Assembly (NCBI GenBank): GCA_003024785.1 | Contig: PUQB01000095.1 | Coordinates: 402,356-466,355 of the forward strand | Reading direction: 5' to 3' | Source of the DNA: Selaginella tamariscina | Taxonomy: Eukaryota > Streptophyta > Lycopodiopsida > Selaginellales > Selaginellaceae | Length of the DNA: 64,000 nt | Shown: positions 12,530 to 24,965 of the stretch, piece after piece | Position numbering within the stretch: the first letter of the stretch is position 1 | Layout: each line of letters opens with the position of its first letter | Notes under the pieces: generated by a model | What the model was told of the DNA's origin: nothing | The model's database searches: none | Seen by the model: only the letters and a program-made list of their open reading frames with translations | Program-made: the position numbers and the translations under genes

Positions 12530-13390
12530 CAAGCTCAAGGGGCGGCCCAAAGCCCAACTGCAACTGCTGCCGGGCTTTCAACTGCCCTTGGCTGGGATGG
12601 CATGAGCTTGGCCAGCATTGGCTGAGCTCATGGGCCGGCCGAAAGCCCGGCAGGAACTGTTGTCGGGCTTTCTGCCCACCCTAGCTATGCTGGCTTGAGC
12701 TCGGCCATGCTGGCCGAGCTCATGGGCCGGCTGAAAGCCCGGCAGCAACTGCTACCGCGCTTTTTGCCAATTCTAGTTGGGCTGGCTTGAGCTCGGCCAA
12801 CATGCCGAGCTCATGGGGCAGCCCAAAGCCTGGCAGCAACTGCTGCTGGGCTTTCTGCCCACCCTGGCTATGCTGGCTTGAGCTCGGCCAATGCTGGCCG
12901 AGCTCATGGGCTAGCTGAAAGCTCGGCAACAACTATTGCTGCCGATTCTAGCTAGGTTGGCTTGAGCTCGGCCAGCATTGGTCGAGCTCATGGGGCAGCA
13001 GAAAGCCCGGCAGCAACTACTGTCGGGCTTTCTACCCACCTTGGCTGTGTTGGCTTGAGCTTGGCCAATGCTGGCCGGGCTCATGGGTCGGCCGAAAGCA
13101 TGGCAGCAACTGCTGCCGGGCTTTCTGCAGATTCTAGTTGGGCTGGCTTGAGCTCAACCAGCATTGGTCGAGCTCATGGGGCAGTAGAAAGCTCGGCAGC
13201 AACTACTGCCGAGCTTTCTCCAACCCCTGGTTGGGTTGGCTTGAGCTTGGCTAGCATTGGCCAAGCTCATGGGGCGGCCCAAAGCTCGGCAGCAATTGTT
13301 GTCGGGCTTTCTGCTGCCCCTAGCCACCCACGAAGCCCAGCAGCAAGTGTTGTTGGGCTTTGTGCAACCCCTAGCCAAGTTGGTTTTGAA
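12530..13390. repeat. About 92 bp tandem array with an internal hairpin in each unit
   Basis: The phrase GAGCTCATGGG or a variant recurs at 12624, 12716, 12807, 12900, 12984, 13078, 13170 and 13264, a spacing of 85-94 bp. Each unit contains a near-perfect palindrome of the type AAAGCCCGGCAGC / GCTGCCGGGCTTT around a 3-4 base loop. The array is GC-rich inside an AT-rich element. Element B has only one unit (about 16740-16830), so the array expanded in A. Parts are open as a 31-residue protein repeat of the GRAHGAAES type (12962-13411), but other frames are open too. Coding status is unclear. Confidence 0.8.
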
Positions 13391-13407
13391 TTCAGGTCAA
13401 GAGGCAG

Positions 13408-14237
13408 TTGAAAGAACTCGAGCTAGGTCAGCTAGGTATGTCCGATCAAGGAAACAACAATAATCTTCAAGGGTGGGCGAAACAATTGACATTGGTGCTA
13501 GGGTTTTGGAGAGAAACTTCACATGAGATTGAGGGGCAAGCAAGGAGCAAACGACCTCGGTCTCGGAATTGGACAATAGACAAGACAAAGATGCTTGTGG
13601 AGTTGAAATGACAAGAGTTCATGGCTAGGTTACAGATGTCAATTAGGCAACTTGTCAGTGTAACAGCAAATGCACGTTGGAGACAAATTGCAAAAGAAAT
13701 GTAAGCACAAGGTTTCGACGATCATGATGGAGAACAATGTCGTAAGAAGTGGGAGAATTTGATCAACGATTATAAAGTTATTCACGACCAAACAGGAAGT
13801 CGGGAGCTGCTGCATATTCGAGCTTGTCGAATCTAAAGAAATGACGCCTTGGATTGCCAAACATGGACTTGGACCTTTTTGATTTATTGGATTCATTTCA
13901 AGGTGACCGAAGCTGCATGACGCCCCATCATATAAACGACTTTGAAAATGATCCACCGATGACTCCAATTTCACAAACAACTTCAACAAGTGCACTTTTG
14001 ATTGCTGATCACTCAGATGATGATGGAGATGGTGTCACTGCGACGAGAAGGCAAGCGAAGAAGGGAAAGTCTAGTTTGGTTGAAGCGGTTAATGAAGGTA
14101 CAAATGTACTTCGAGCTCAAGTTGAGATGAGGAGCCACCAATTTGAGAGGACAATAGAGTTGAGAAGGGAAAAGAATGCTTCTATTGAGAAGTTCGCATT
14201 GGTTATGACACGAATTGCTGATCACATTTGTGGATAG
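13408..14237 (+). pseudogene. Harbinger ORF1, Myb/SANT-like DNA-binding protein (broken)
   Basis: In PIF/Harbinger elements ORF1 helps the transposase bind DNA and reach the nucleus. Here the first piece (13408-13611) ends in SRNWTIDKTKMLVELK. The same frame continues past a TGA with ARWRQIAKEM and QCRKKWENLINDYK, the spaced tryptophans of a trihelix/SANT domain. A second in-frame stop and a frame change follow. The C-terminal piece (13854-14237, 127 codons) is acidic in its middle part and ends in a charged helix (FERTIELRREKNASIEKFAL) that could form a coiled coil. At least three lesions make it a pseudogene. Confidence 0.7.
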
Positions 14238-14394
14238 GGCAACAAAGACTAGATTAGCATGGGTGCATGTAGGTTGCATATATTTATCATTTGCAAGCTT
14301 TTATTTGGATTATGTTAATGCATTTTCGTTTGTTATTTATAATTATCGATTATATTAACTTTTCAGGACCGTTTAATAAGATTAGCCTTGACCA

Positions 14395-15264
14395 TGGTTG
14401 GAGATTTTTTGTTCAATTCATCATGAACAACTCGGATTCTGATTCGGATGCTAAAGATGAAGAACGTGACAATTCAGATGATGATAATGCAGTAGTTCAG
14501 TACATGCGGAGGTCAACACAAGCTACAATTGATAGGTCTTCTCCTTCACAGTGGGTTCGACTACGGAGTGAGGCATGGTGGGACACTTTTATGATGTCAC
14601 ACTACGATGATGAGAGGTGAATAAAACTTCTTCGAATGTCACGGAGAACCTTTATTATGATTTGTAATGTATTAGAGGATGCATCTCAAGGCGGGATACC
14701 CACTACAAAGAAGCTGTACGAGTGGATATTAGAGTTGGAGCTACACTTTGGAATATGGTGAGAAATAGTGACTATATGGACATTGGTGAGAGGTTTGCTA
14801 TTGGAACTTTGACTGTTATGGCTGTGTTTGTAGAGACGATAGCAGCTATTTGTCGACGTTTCTGGTATAAGGTGGCATTTCCATTGACAAAAAATGAGGT
14901 TCGTGAGATGGCACATGAGTTCCAAGATGTGACACACACTCATTTACCAAATGTTGTGGGGGCCATAGATTGCACACATGTGGAGATACTTCAGCCTTTT
15001 ATAAATGATTGGACGGACTACTTTGACAGGAAGCAACGGAATAGCATCATTGTGTAAGGGGTTATTGATGCACGTAAGAGGTTTATAAATGTGAATGTTG
15101 GATGGCCAGGTGAGTAAGTTACATTCATTTTGATTATGTTTGTATGATGATCCTTCACAAGATCCTCAAGAACTTGGTGAGGTAACTACACATGCTCGCA
15201 CTATTAAATCAGCTCTTGAAGCTCATCTTATTTTTGGGACGCCATTTGTTAAGCATTAATTTGA
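14395..15264 (+). pseudogene. Harbinger ORF2, DDE transposase (broken, C-terminal half deleted)
   Basis: The DDE_Tnp_4 family of nucleases cuts and rejoins transposon ends. An acidic N-terminus (MNNSDSDSDAKDEERD) is followed past a TGA by LLRMSRRTFIMICNVLED. A frame change leads to the 111-codon block 14722-15057, matching the helix-turn-helix part (DIGERFAIGTLTV) and the first catalytic aspartate in VVGAIDCTHVEI (codon at 14968). After IDARKRFINVNVGWPG the sequence jumps almost directly to the C-terminal tail, so the second aspartate block (usually SVHD) and the third acidic residue are missing. It cannot encode an active transposase. Confidence 0.75.
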
Positions 15265-16143
15265 AATTGTTAATTTATGTTTTCTTTATTATTATTTTTT
15301 TTTTTACCACAATAAATATCATGTGTTAAAGATAAACATGAAATATGAAAAAGGATGTATACTAGAAATAGAATATATTTAACATTTTTTTATTAAATAA
15401 ATAAAAATATGAAATGCAAATACATTAACACACATGCATATGTATATATAATATTTTTCATGAAGTTTTTACTTGTTTAAGCATATTCAAAATATATAAA
15501 ATTTAATTATCTATAGAATGTACCCATATACAATATTATATATAAGTATATAATTTCATCTCACCATATTTTTTACTTTTTATAATAAGTAAAATTACTT
15601 TCAATGTTAATAAAGATTAAGGATGCACATATTATTTAAATTATAAATATTATAAATATATTTTAAAGTGGTTAAAAATATTTATTACAAATTAAAAATA
15701 AATTTTTATTACAAATTAAAAATTATTTAAAAATATTTAATATAACTTGACATAATAATATTAAATTAAATGTAGATATGTTAAGTTCATTAAAAATAAT
15801 TAAGTTAATAATCTTAACTTAAATGTAAATATAAAAGTATATTATATTAAGGGCAATATTCGAATTCATGGCCCTTAATATTTTTATTGTAAGTATCTAT
15901 GCGAATCCATTTGCCCTTAACACAATCCTTTAATTTAAATAAAAAAGTTAAGGGTTGATGAGTGCGAATCAATTGCCCTTAACACAATCCCTTAATTTAA
16001 GTTAAGGGTTGGTACGAATCCAAAACCCTTAACTTCTCTTTTTAAGGGAGAGTTGATGCGAATCAAATGCATCCTTAACCTTTACTTAACTTATGTATGC
16101 TAACAACCCTGAATGTTTTAACTTTTGCTGTTGTACGTACTTA

Positions 16144-18268
16144 GGGTTGTTTCACACCACACTTGACTTAACTTAAGTTGGCTTAAGTAAGGGAAAATAG
16201 ATTCATACTCGCCCTTAAGTTGAGTAACCATTTAACCTTTTTGAATTCGCACCAACTCTTAGCTTAAGACATAAGGTTTTTTTAAAGTTTTGACCACTAA
16301 GGGTAGTAATTTCACAATATTCCCTTAACTTAATTTATTTTAAACAAAATTACAAAGAAAATTTAAGGGAGGTGGGGGTCCTTTAGCCACCCTTAACAAC
16401 CCACAAGCTCACCATAACCTTTTTAAAATAAAATAAAAAATAAATTTTTTCATGAGTAATGTGTATTTTTATATGTAAAAAATATATAATTATATTTTTA
16501 TTTTAACATATATAATTAAACTTAAAAAAATAATATAGATAAAAATTTTAAAGTATTCTTAATATATTCTCATTTTGCCCTAATTTATGTAGGTTTCTGT
16601 TGCCACTAGAAGAGAAGAAATCCATTCGAAATGATAGAAGAGCAAGCAGATCATGTAGTCTTCTATCCTTTTTCTTTCTTTTTTTGTATGGGTTCACCAG
16701 CTCTATCCAAGCTCAAGGGGCCCAAAGCCCAAAGCCCAACAACTTTCTGCCGGCCTTGGCTGGGCTGGCCGAGCTCATGGGCCGGTTGAAAGCTCGGCAA
16801 CAATTGCTGCTAGGCTTTCTGCCGACCATGGTTGCGTCCATGCATTGTGCAAGTGAGATTTACTTATAAATATAAATAATAAAAATTGTATTATCCAATA
16901 TATGTAATATTTGTTTTGATTAGAAATTCTCATATGGATGCCACTTTACACACACAGTCTACAATGTACGTGTTATATGTACATGTGCACTCTTTTTAAT
17001 TCTTAATGTATAAAGAGCTAGCATTTACATATCGATATATACATGTATAATTCATTGCATATATATTTTACGTGCTTATAACTTTCACTAATAGACACCG
17101 TGAGGTGACACCTCAAGATGAAGAAATTGAACTCCAAGTATTAATGTAAATTTGATTCAAGTTAATATATAATGCCAAATCATATATAACACTATTTCAT
17201 ATCAACAGACACGTACACAATGCATTAGTATATTATATGGGGACTTAGAAGGAGATTCAGCAAACTTTCATTTTAAAAACAAGTTTTACCTTAGTTCCAA
17301 TGCTATTGGAGACTTTGACTTAGTTCCAATGCTATTGGAGACTCTGGCAAAGCAATAAGAAGGCCAAGATGAAGATGAAGGTCTATAAGTTATCATTAAC
17401 ACCTAGCTTTTTCGTGGCTGGATCTCGTTAACTATGTATATATATATTATTATTTTTTGTTTTACCACAATAGATATTATGTGTTAAAAATAAACGTGAA
17501 ATATGAAAAAGGATGTATACTAAAAATAGAATATATTCTGCATTTTTTTATTAAATAAATAAAAATATGAAATGCAAATACATGTATACACACGTTAACA
17601 CACATGCATATGTATATATAATATTTTATAAAGTTTTTACTTATTTAAACATATCAAAATATATAAAATTTAATTATCTATAGAATGTACCCATATACAA
17701 TATTATATATAAGTATATAATTTCATCTCACCATATTTTATATTTTTTATAATAATTAAAATCACTTTAAATGTTAAAATAAAAATTAAGGATGCACATA
17801 TTATTTAGATCATGAATACTATAAATATAGTTTAAAGTGGTTAAAAATATTTATTACAAATTGAAAATAAATATTTATTACAAATTGAAAATTATTTAAA
17901 AATATTTATTATAACTTATAATAATAATGTATAAAAATAATTAAGTTAATAATCTTAACTTAAATATAAATATAAAATATATTATATTAAGGGCAATATT
18001 CAAATTCATTCCCTTAATATTTATTGTAAGTATCTATGTGCATCCATTGCCCTTAACACAATCCCTTAATTTAAATTAAAAAGTTAAAGGTTGATGAGTG
18101 CGAATCAATTGCCCTTAACACAATTCCTTAATTTAAGTTAAGGGTTAGTACGAATTTAAAACCCTTAACTTTTTTTCTTAAAGGAGAGTTGGTGCAAATC
18201 AAATGCACCTTTAACCCTTACTTAACTTATGCATGCTAAGTTAAGTTAAGTGTGGTGCAAAATGACCC
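16144..18268 (+). mobile_element. Non-autonomous PIF/Harbinger element B (2125 bp, TTA target duplication)
   Basis: Terminal inverted repeats are clear. The left end is GGGTTGTTTCACACCACACT and the right end, reverse-complemented, is GGGTCATTTTGCACCACACT, both continuing into TTAACTTAA words. They are flanked by TTA at 16141-16143 and 18269-18271, the classic 3 bp target duplication of this superfamily. The related empty site at about 34540-34575 (GTTGTATGTACTTATTTAAATAAA) shows one TTA and no element. Both end regions match element A. The middle (about 16840-17445) is unrelated sequence and carries no transposase. B therefore looks like an internally replaced derivative that inserted 34 bp from the end of A, in the same orientation. 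Confidence 0.85.
17291..17348. repeat. 29 bp tandem duplication in element B
   Basis: Two adjacent copies of TTAGTTCCAATGCTATTGG plus about ten further bases lie in the part of element B that has no match in element A. Confidence 0.7.
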
Positions 18269-18271
18269 TTA

Positions 18272-20474
18272 TTTAAATAAAACATATTCATAATACAAAT
18301 TGTACCTAAGCTATAAAGTACACAAAGATATACAATATATAAATATATTTTTTAGTAACCTTTAATTTTTATACATTCCAAAACCTTTTCAATCGTTTTA
18401 AATGGTACAAATCCTCTCTTTGTTTATTTGTGTATATATGTGTATATATGTGTATGTATATAATAACTTATATATTTACAAAATATATCATCTACATACT
18501 CTCATGTTTAGAAACAAAGGTTTAATATATAGTATGTTTCTCCTTGTTTAAAATTGTTTTTACTTATTGATTGATGACTAATTATATCTAACACAATTGT
18601 TAAGAACTTTATTACTTATATAATGTGATAATTTAATAACATGATACTTAAGAATTTCATTATTTGATTATATAAAACATGATATTTCATGTTTATACTA
18701 GTGTTTTATATTGATTTTCCTTACTTAATAAGCCCTTTGTAAATAATATTTAATTTTGATCTTTTATTGCAATGTAAATTATCTTTAATATTTAAAGTTG
18801 ATATTGAGTATTTAAAATGCTTTTTATATACATATGAGTTTAAAAGACACTTAAATATAATAGTACAGCACACCTGCAATCATGTGTATCCTCAATATTC
18901 TTTTCATCACATGTTAGTTTTTGATGCAACACATTTATCCCATGCTTTTTAATTTGAGAAAATTATATTTATATCCTAGAATTTATCATATTTACATATA
19001 TATCCTTAGAAGTTTTATATTTATATATATACCTCTTAAATTTCAATTTAAAACTTCATAAATTTTAAAATTAAAAATTAAAAAATATTTTTAAAAAATC
19101 AATAAAAATTTATAATTAATTTGTATTTTATTATAATTAGGTCCAAAATACAACCTATTAAACACATATATATCCCAATATAATATAATTATTTTAAAAA
19201 ATATTTATTTTTTTATGATAATTTTTAACATTTAACACTTAATAAACTTCAATTATTTCATTTGTAATATATTATGAATTAAAATATATTTTTAGTTAAT
19301 ATTGTGTTTTTAAAAGTCAAGGTTTTTTAATAAATTTAAAATTTTTTAAAGAAATATATATGTAAATATAAAACTTTTAAGCATATATATATAAATATGA
19401 TAAATTTCAAAGACATAAATGTAATTTTTCCTTTAGTGTCCACGTTATAAGGTCCAAATGTCTAAGCTACTTAACGAGTCTGTCCGTTTTCGTTTCAAGA
19501 CTTGAGCGCTGATGTGGACATGGTTGATAATGTAAATATATATTATAATATGATATAATTATTTAAACATTGATTTCCTTCATTTGAGTTTTTTATAAAT
19601 TAAATTATACACATATTTTCATTAATTTTATTCTATTTCATTTTAATTTTCAACACAAATAAAAATACTAACAAGAATATTTTCATTAAGTTTTTAAATA
19701 AAGTGAGAAATTAAACATTATTAAAACTACTATTTGAAGTTTTAAAAATAAATTTTGTTTCTTTTAATTAATTTTTCAACTTTCGTATTTAAAATAATTA
19801 AAAATTACATGGTAATGCTAAAATTTAATTTATATTTTAAATTTATTGAGTATTCCAACAGCCAGTTTGAGTGTATAAACACCAAGCTATAACCAATTAA
19901 ACACACACACAGACAAACACATATGTGTGTGAGATTTATATTGCGATTGTATATAAAACAATTGGATGCCCAACAAAGATATATACATAACAATCTAACT
20001 GTACCAAAGGAATGTTATAAAGCTATTGTGATGATTATGGTTTAGACAAAAGAAAATGTTTTAATATTTATTTTAATATCTCATTATTTATCCTGGCAAA
20101 ACTAGAATAGTCTCAATATTATATTAGTACATGTGAAAACATAATGTATAATCTGTTAAAACTTCCTCCAAGGTGGGATTTATATAAATTTGTATATGAT
20201 ACCATAAATCAATATATAATCATTTGAATATTTATTATAAATACTTAATAACCTGATTTACTAAGTCCCTTAAACTGTGGTTAGTTAAGCTTAATATGAG
20301 AAACCTCGGCATCTTAATTATGTAAATTTGCATGGCTCACTTTAAATGGACGTGGGTGGAATATACTATATAAAGACAGCATATACTTATATATAGTTAG
20401 TATAATCAATGGTAAACCAATTCATAATGTATATTAAGTAATCATATATGTATATGGTAGGTTATCACCCATAA
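18272..20474. repeat. Segmental duplication, section C, copy 1 (second part)
   Basis: This AT-rich, gene-free stretch matches 34560-36000 and 42010-43680. The block near 18805-18955 recurs near 35120-35330 and 42621-42832. The phrase TAACGAGTCTGTCCG near 19474 recurs near 35370. CA microsatellites lie near 19900. Its right end, at a sequence related to 36905-36945, is interrupted by the gypsy fossil. No gene is supported; the open frames here are short and without recognisable domains. Confidence 0.7.
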
Positions 20475-23400
20475 AACTCTGATATTTGTTGGCATTCTTC
20501 TTGCCTAATCCTCTTGGCATGCCCGCAGCTTTGTCTCTACAATCTCTTGCATAATCCACCTCACCCACATGACATAGAATATGGGCATATGTATCCAACC
20601 TAATTTCCTTTAAAAGCTTACCCAAGCTTGGGACTTATCTCCTACTTTGTTACCACAATTGTAAAGTGCCCACATGATAATTCTTTGCCGCCTTATGCAA
20701 AGGTTAACTATTTTTCACAAGCAAGGTCTTTCTCCCCCTATGCCCGTGCCCTGCCATATCCACTGCAAAGGGAGCCTTGCATAGATATATCCAAATGTAA
20801 GGGAATATTCCTATCATACTTCAACTTTTATAAATGGCACTTCATACTTAACCATTTCCTATATAATGTATCTTGGTTTTTACATGCACAACCCCTCTTT
20901 CACTTACCTCTTTAACTTTAAATGGGACTAGCCATTTCATCTTTAATTTATCATATGGTATTTCCACACGTCACTAGCCACCTTCTTCTAAGACTTCCAT
21001 TTCCTTTTCATTTCTCCTTCTTTTTTTTGGATCGCTTATATAGTCCATAAGGCATATAACCTTATCTCATCAAATTTTCTAGTTCATATAGCCTACTCTG
21101 TAAGGATTTTTTTCTCACCCAAATTGTGCTGTACATTAATCTTAGAAATGGCACAATGTACTCAACATGAGTTATTTCCTCAAGTTCATAAGTTAACTTT
21201 AAAAGCATCATTCATGTTACAACTTTATAAACTGTCTTATGCCCATAAGACTTCAAAAAAGTCTTTCATCTCAGTCTTTTTTTATTTTCTTGAATTACTT
21301 TCTTTAAGACATTTTTAAAAATTTTATTTGTGGATTTACTTATCCATTTCCTTGAGGATAATAAGATGTAAATTCTTATGTTTTTGATAAACTCCTCCAT
21401 ATAGTGTTTGAATTGTTCATTAATAAAGTTCTTTCCTATGTCACTTATTATCTCTTTAGGAATTCCATAACATACTATAATATATTATATATAGCACAAG
21501 CTATTTCATACGCATCAGTTGTCCTCACAGGTTCTAATAATTGATTCCTTCTTGTATTCATAAGATTTATGGGTCCTATAAATCCATTTTCCACATTTGA
21601 AAAGGTTCAAATTGTAAGACCGAATTTAAAAAAATATGTTTGTTTTTTAAGTGGTAATTGTGCTCTTTGGCACTTATCACATTTTCGATATATATCTTTC
21701 CATAATGTTGCCACTTTAATCCAGCATGTAATATTTTCATGATAATTATTTCTTTATAAATGTCCTCCTACCAGACTCGAATGGGCCTCTTTTAAGATAT
21801 CTAAAAACTTCAAAAGGTTTTCACACAACATCTTAATAGTTCATCCTGACCAAACTTATATACTTTTCTTCCACTAAAGAAAAACATCGTGTCCTCATGA
21901 CAAATAACTTTTCTAGTCATTTGTCTCATAGGATGGTGGAATTAGTCTTGTTGACAATAAATTTTTATGTTATTCATTTATGTAGGAAGAATTCACATAA
22001 AATATTGCATCAAGAAAGTCATTCATATGCTGGATTGAAGTTTTCTTGTGTTAAATAGCTTGGTTAGCATGTTCATGCTGCTTCATGGCTTATGTATTAT
22101 TTGTCATTTTATTTTCTATAATATGAAAAACCATTTAGCCAACCTTTATGTTAGGATTGGCTTATTTAAAATGTATAATAAAGCCTTATGATTTACAAAG
22201 ATTTTAATTTTATTAATTAATAAATAATGTTTGAATTTATGAATTACATATACCATTCTTAAAGCTTCTTTTTCTATGGTAGTATAATTTACCCTTATTG
22301 GTATTAATATGCAGCTTACATAATAGACATGACGATTTTTTCCATCTTCATGTGCTTGTATAAGGATAGTTCCTATCCCAATATCTAAAGCATCTACGTT
22401 CACATGGAATTTTCTATCTCATTTAGGATTTACTAGTATAGGTGCTGTAATTAAAGATGTTCTTAATTTATCAAAGGCTTCCTAATGTTTAAGAGTCCAA
22501 CCGTAGGATATCCCTGTTTTTAAAAAGTCTACCTATCCAAACATATAGATTACATGTCCTAAGAAAACTATGGATTTTACAAAAATAAATACATTTATTA
22601 AAATTTAAAGCAACATGATTTTGCTTACATTTCTTAAAACATTTTTCTAAACAATAAAGATGATTTTCTTTATCATTATACATACTAAAATCATTCATAA
22701 AACTTTCATAAAATATAATAAATGTTCTTGGAAAGTATCGATTATAATCCTTTTAAAAATAAAAAGTGCATTACAAAGGCCAAATGACATAATTTTGTAT
22801 GCATATGCACCTTATGGACTTATAAGAGTTGTTTTATGTTGATCCTTAGGAGCCACTAAAATTTGGTTATAACATGAGAATTCATTTATAAAACAATACA
22901 TTTCATGTCTAGTCACACTATCCAACATTTCCTTTATAAACATAATAAGAAAAACATTTTTTTCATAGCATCATTTAGTTTTTTATAATTTACACATACT
23001 TTCAATTTCTCATTCTTTTTAGGAACAATCACAAGTGATGATAACCATTATGCACTTTGTATACAATAAATAAAACCAATACTTAACGGCTTATTTATCT
23101 CCTCCTTAACAAATTGTGCATAATTAGGATTCATTCTATATGCTCTTTGTTCCACAAGTTAATTTCTTAGTAATAATTGTATAGTGTATGTACATAATTT
23201 AGGAGGTATACATTTAAGATCTTTATAGGACTATGCAAAAACATTTTGATACTTTTGAAGAAGTTCAATCCTTTTCTTTGGAATTTCTTATTTAATTCAT
23301 GAGCAATAAATAAGACATTAGGCTTTTTTTCTATGCCTGGATTACTTACTCTAAAGAATTTATGGTATGCAGATATGTATACTTACATGCTGTTCTTACA

Positions 23401-24965
23401 AATTAATTTCATCTGGGATTGCTTTATAAAACTTTTCCTGTAATCTAAACCTATCTTCGTCCTCATGTTGAACAATTTTCTTTCCTTTAATATTATATAA
23501 AAGTCTGTCTATCAAGACCTTCAAATCAGATATGCTTTCAAAATTTATACCTCTTCTTAATTATATAACCTATTAAACCAATCATGTCCTTCTAAAATAA
23601 GAGGTTAATTTTCCTTTTTAAACATTACCTTCTTAATATAATTATATATCACCGGTTTACCTTCTCCTTCTCCCAAGTTCCCAGCGTCATCTTTATGTTC
23701 CCTAATCTTGTAAAACTTTGATAAATTTCAACCAAGGTCTGCCCAATAACATAGTATAGTGATAAGAGTGACTATATATATAAAAGGTCTTTAAGTATAA
23801 GGTGTCACTCATTATCCTCCAAATGTAAGAAAAGATTTTATATATACCTACATGCTTAACATTTCTTTAATTTGCCATTTTTAGATTAAAAAGAGCAAGT
23901 TTGATAGGGCCTAAACCCATTTTTTTTTTATAAACATGTTTTTCATTAAAGTTAACTCATGAACCTCCATTTATAAGAACTCTTTTTATCTTATTTTACC
24001 AATATATACTATGATGTTAAGTACATATTCATCATAATTACCTTTTATTTCATAATGCTTCTCTACTCGCTGAATTTCTTGCTCTGTATAAGTAGGTAAA
24101 GATTTTGGGATAATATTCAACATTTGCAAATTTTGATTTTTAATATATGGGGCAATATGTATTAATTATCCCAACATGATTGTGATTTCTTGATTCAATG
24201 CACTCTAAGCCATTGATTTTGCCACATCATTTTAAATTTGCTTCACCAAAATACTCTGTTTTACAAAGATATTCTATTTAACATAATATTCATTTTTTTT
24301 AGAATATTCCTCCCTAAAATAAAATTCTATTTTTAGATTTTTTGGTTTATGCTTGGTTTCTTGACCATGATTCAGAATAGATTTAGGGAGATCTAGTTTC
24401 TGGAGATGAATGTTCATCTCTTTCATTGTTTACAATTACTCTCACAATAGGCTAATTCTCTATTTCTCTCTCTTCCACATTAATTAATCAAGCTTCAGGT
24501 TGTAGTTTGGGAGCATTATTTGAAGTAGAACATGTATAATAAGTAAGATTAATAGAATTTCTTTATTGCTCTTTATTTATAATTATTTTGATCTTCATAA
24601 ATTTCGTTTCTTGGATATGACCTTTTTGGTCCTTTGTAAGACGTTTCATTTCTTCCCATATTAAACTTGTTTGGTGAAGCATAATTAATTTGATTCTCTT
24701 CATATAACTTATCATTTCTTCATGTGTAAGGAGCATCCCTTTTATTATTAAAAAGATTTCTGGTTTTTCATTCTTCCCTAATTTGACCTTGTAATAGAGC
24801 TTCCTATTACGAGATGGAAATGTGGTGACATGAGGTTGTCTCCTAGGAAGCAGCATGTCTTATCGGTCTTCCTTTTTTCCTTCATTTCTGCACAAGCTCA
24901 AATTTGATTGAGCCATCTTTACCTAGAGGATATTCCCTCGGTTAACGATCCACTTGGCCATGACA
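20475..24965 (-). mobile_element. Ty3/gypsy retrotransposon fossil
   Basis: On the minus strand, from right to left, the stretch shows a possible gag-like region (24856-24563), reverse transcriptase blocks (about 23050-22490, with signatures like KVCVNYK, FSCYNQI and NDFSMY), an RNase H block (22403-22146, starting NVDALDIGIGTILIQ) and integrase core similarity (about 21600-21300). The order is that of Ty3/gypsy pol. It is broken, with many breaks, and clearly old. No matching LTR pair is visible at its ends. The left margin (20475-20600) is a sequence that recurs at 46660-46740 and 49840-49890. It sits exactly between duplication copies 1 and 2. Confidence 0.8.

Larger units (their letters stand above)
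12001..16109 (+). mobile_element. PIF/Harbinger DNA transposon A (two-gene, defective)
   Basis: A plus-strand element with the two genes typical of the superfamily: a Myb/SANT-like ORF1 and a DDE transposase ORF2. Subterminal regions are dense in CCCTTAA/TTAAGGG words and match element B (16144-18268) at both ends: 12001-12180 with about 16213-16405, and 15285-16100 with 17445-18240. The extreme terminal inverted repeats visible in B are missing or eroded here: the left end lacks the outer terminal sequence and the right end keeps only CAACCC. I therefore cannot define a target-site duplication. Both genes are damaged. Confidence 0.75.

Noticed and set aside
12720-13378. Minus-strand ORFs across the 92 bp array
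   Set aside because: The array is palindromic, so both strands are open by symmetry; no independent support for coding on the minus strand.
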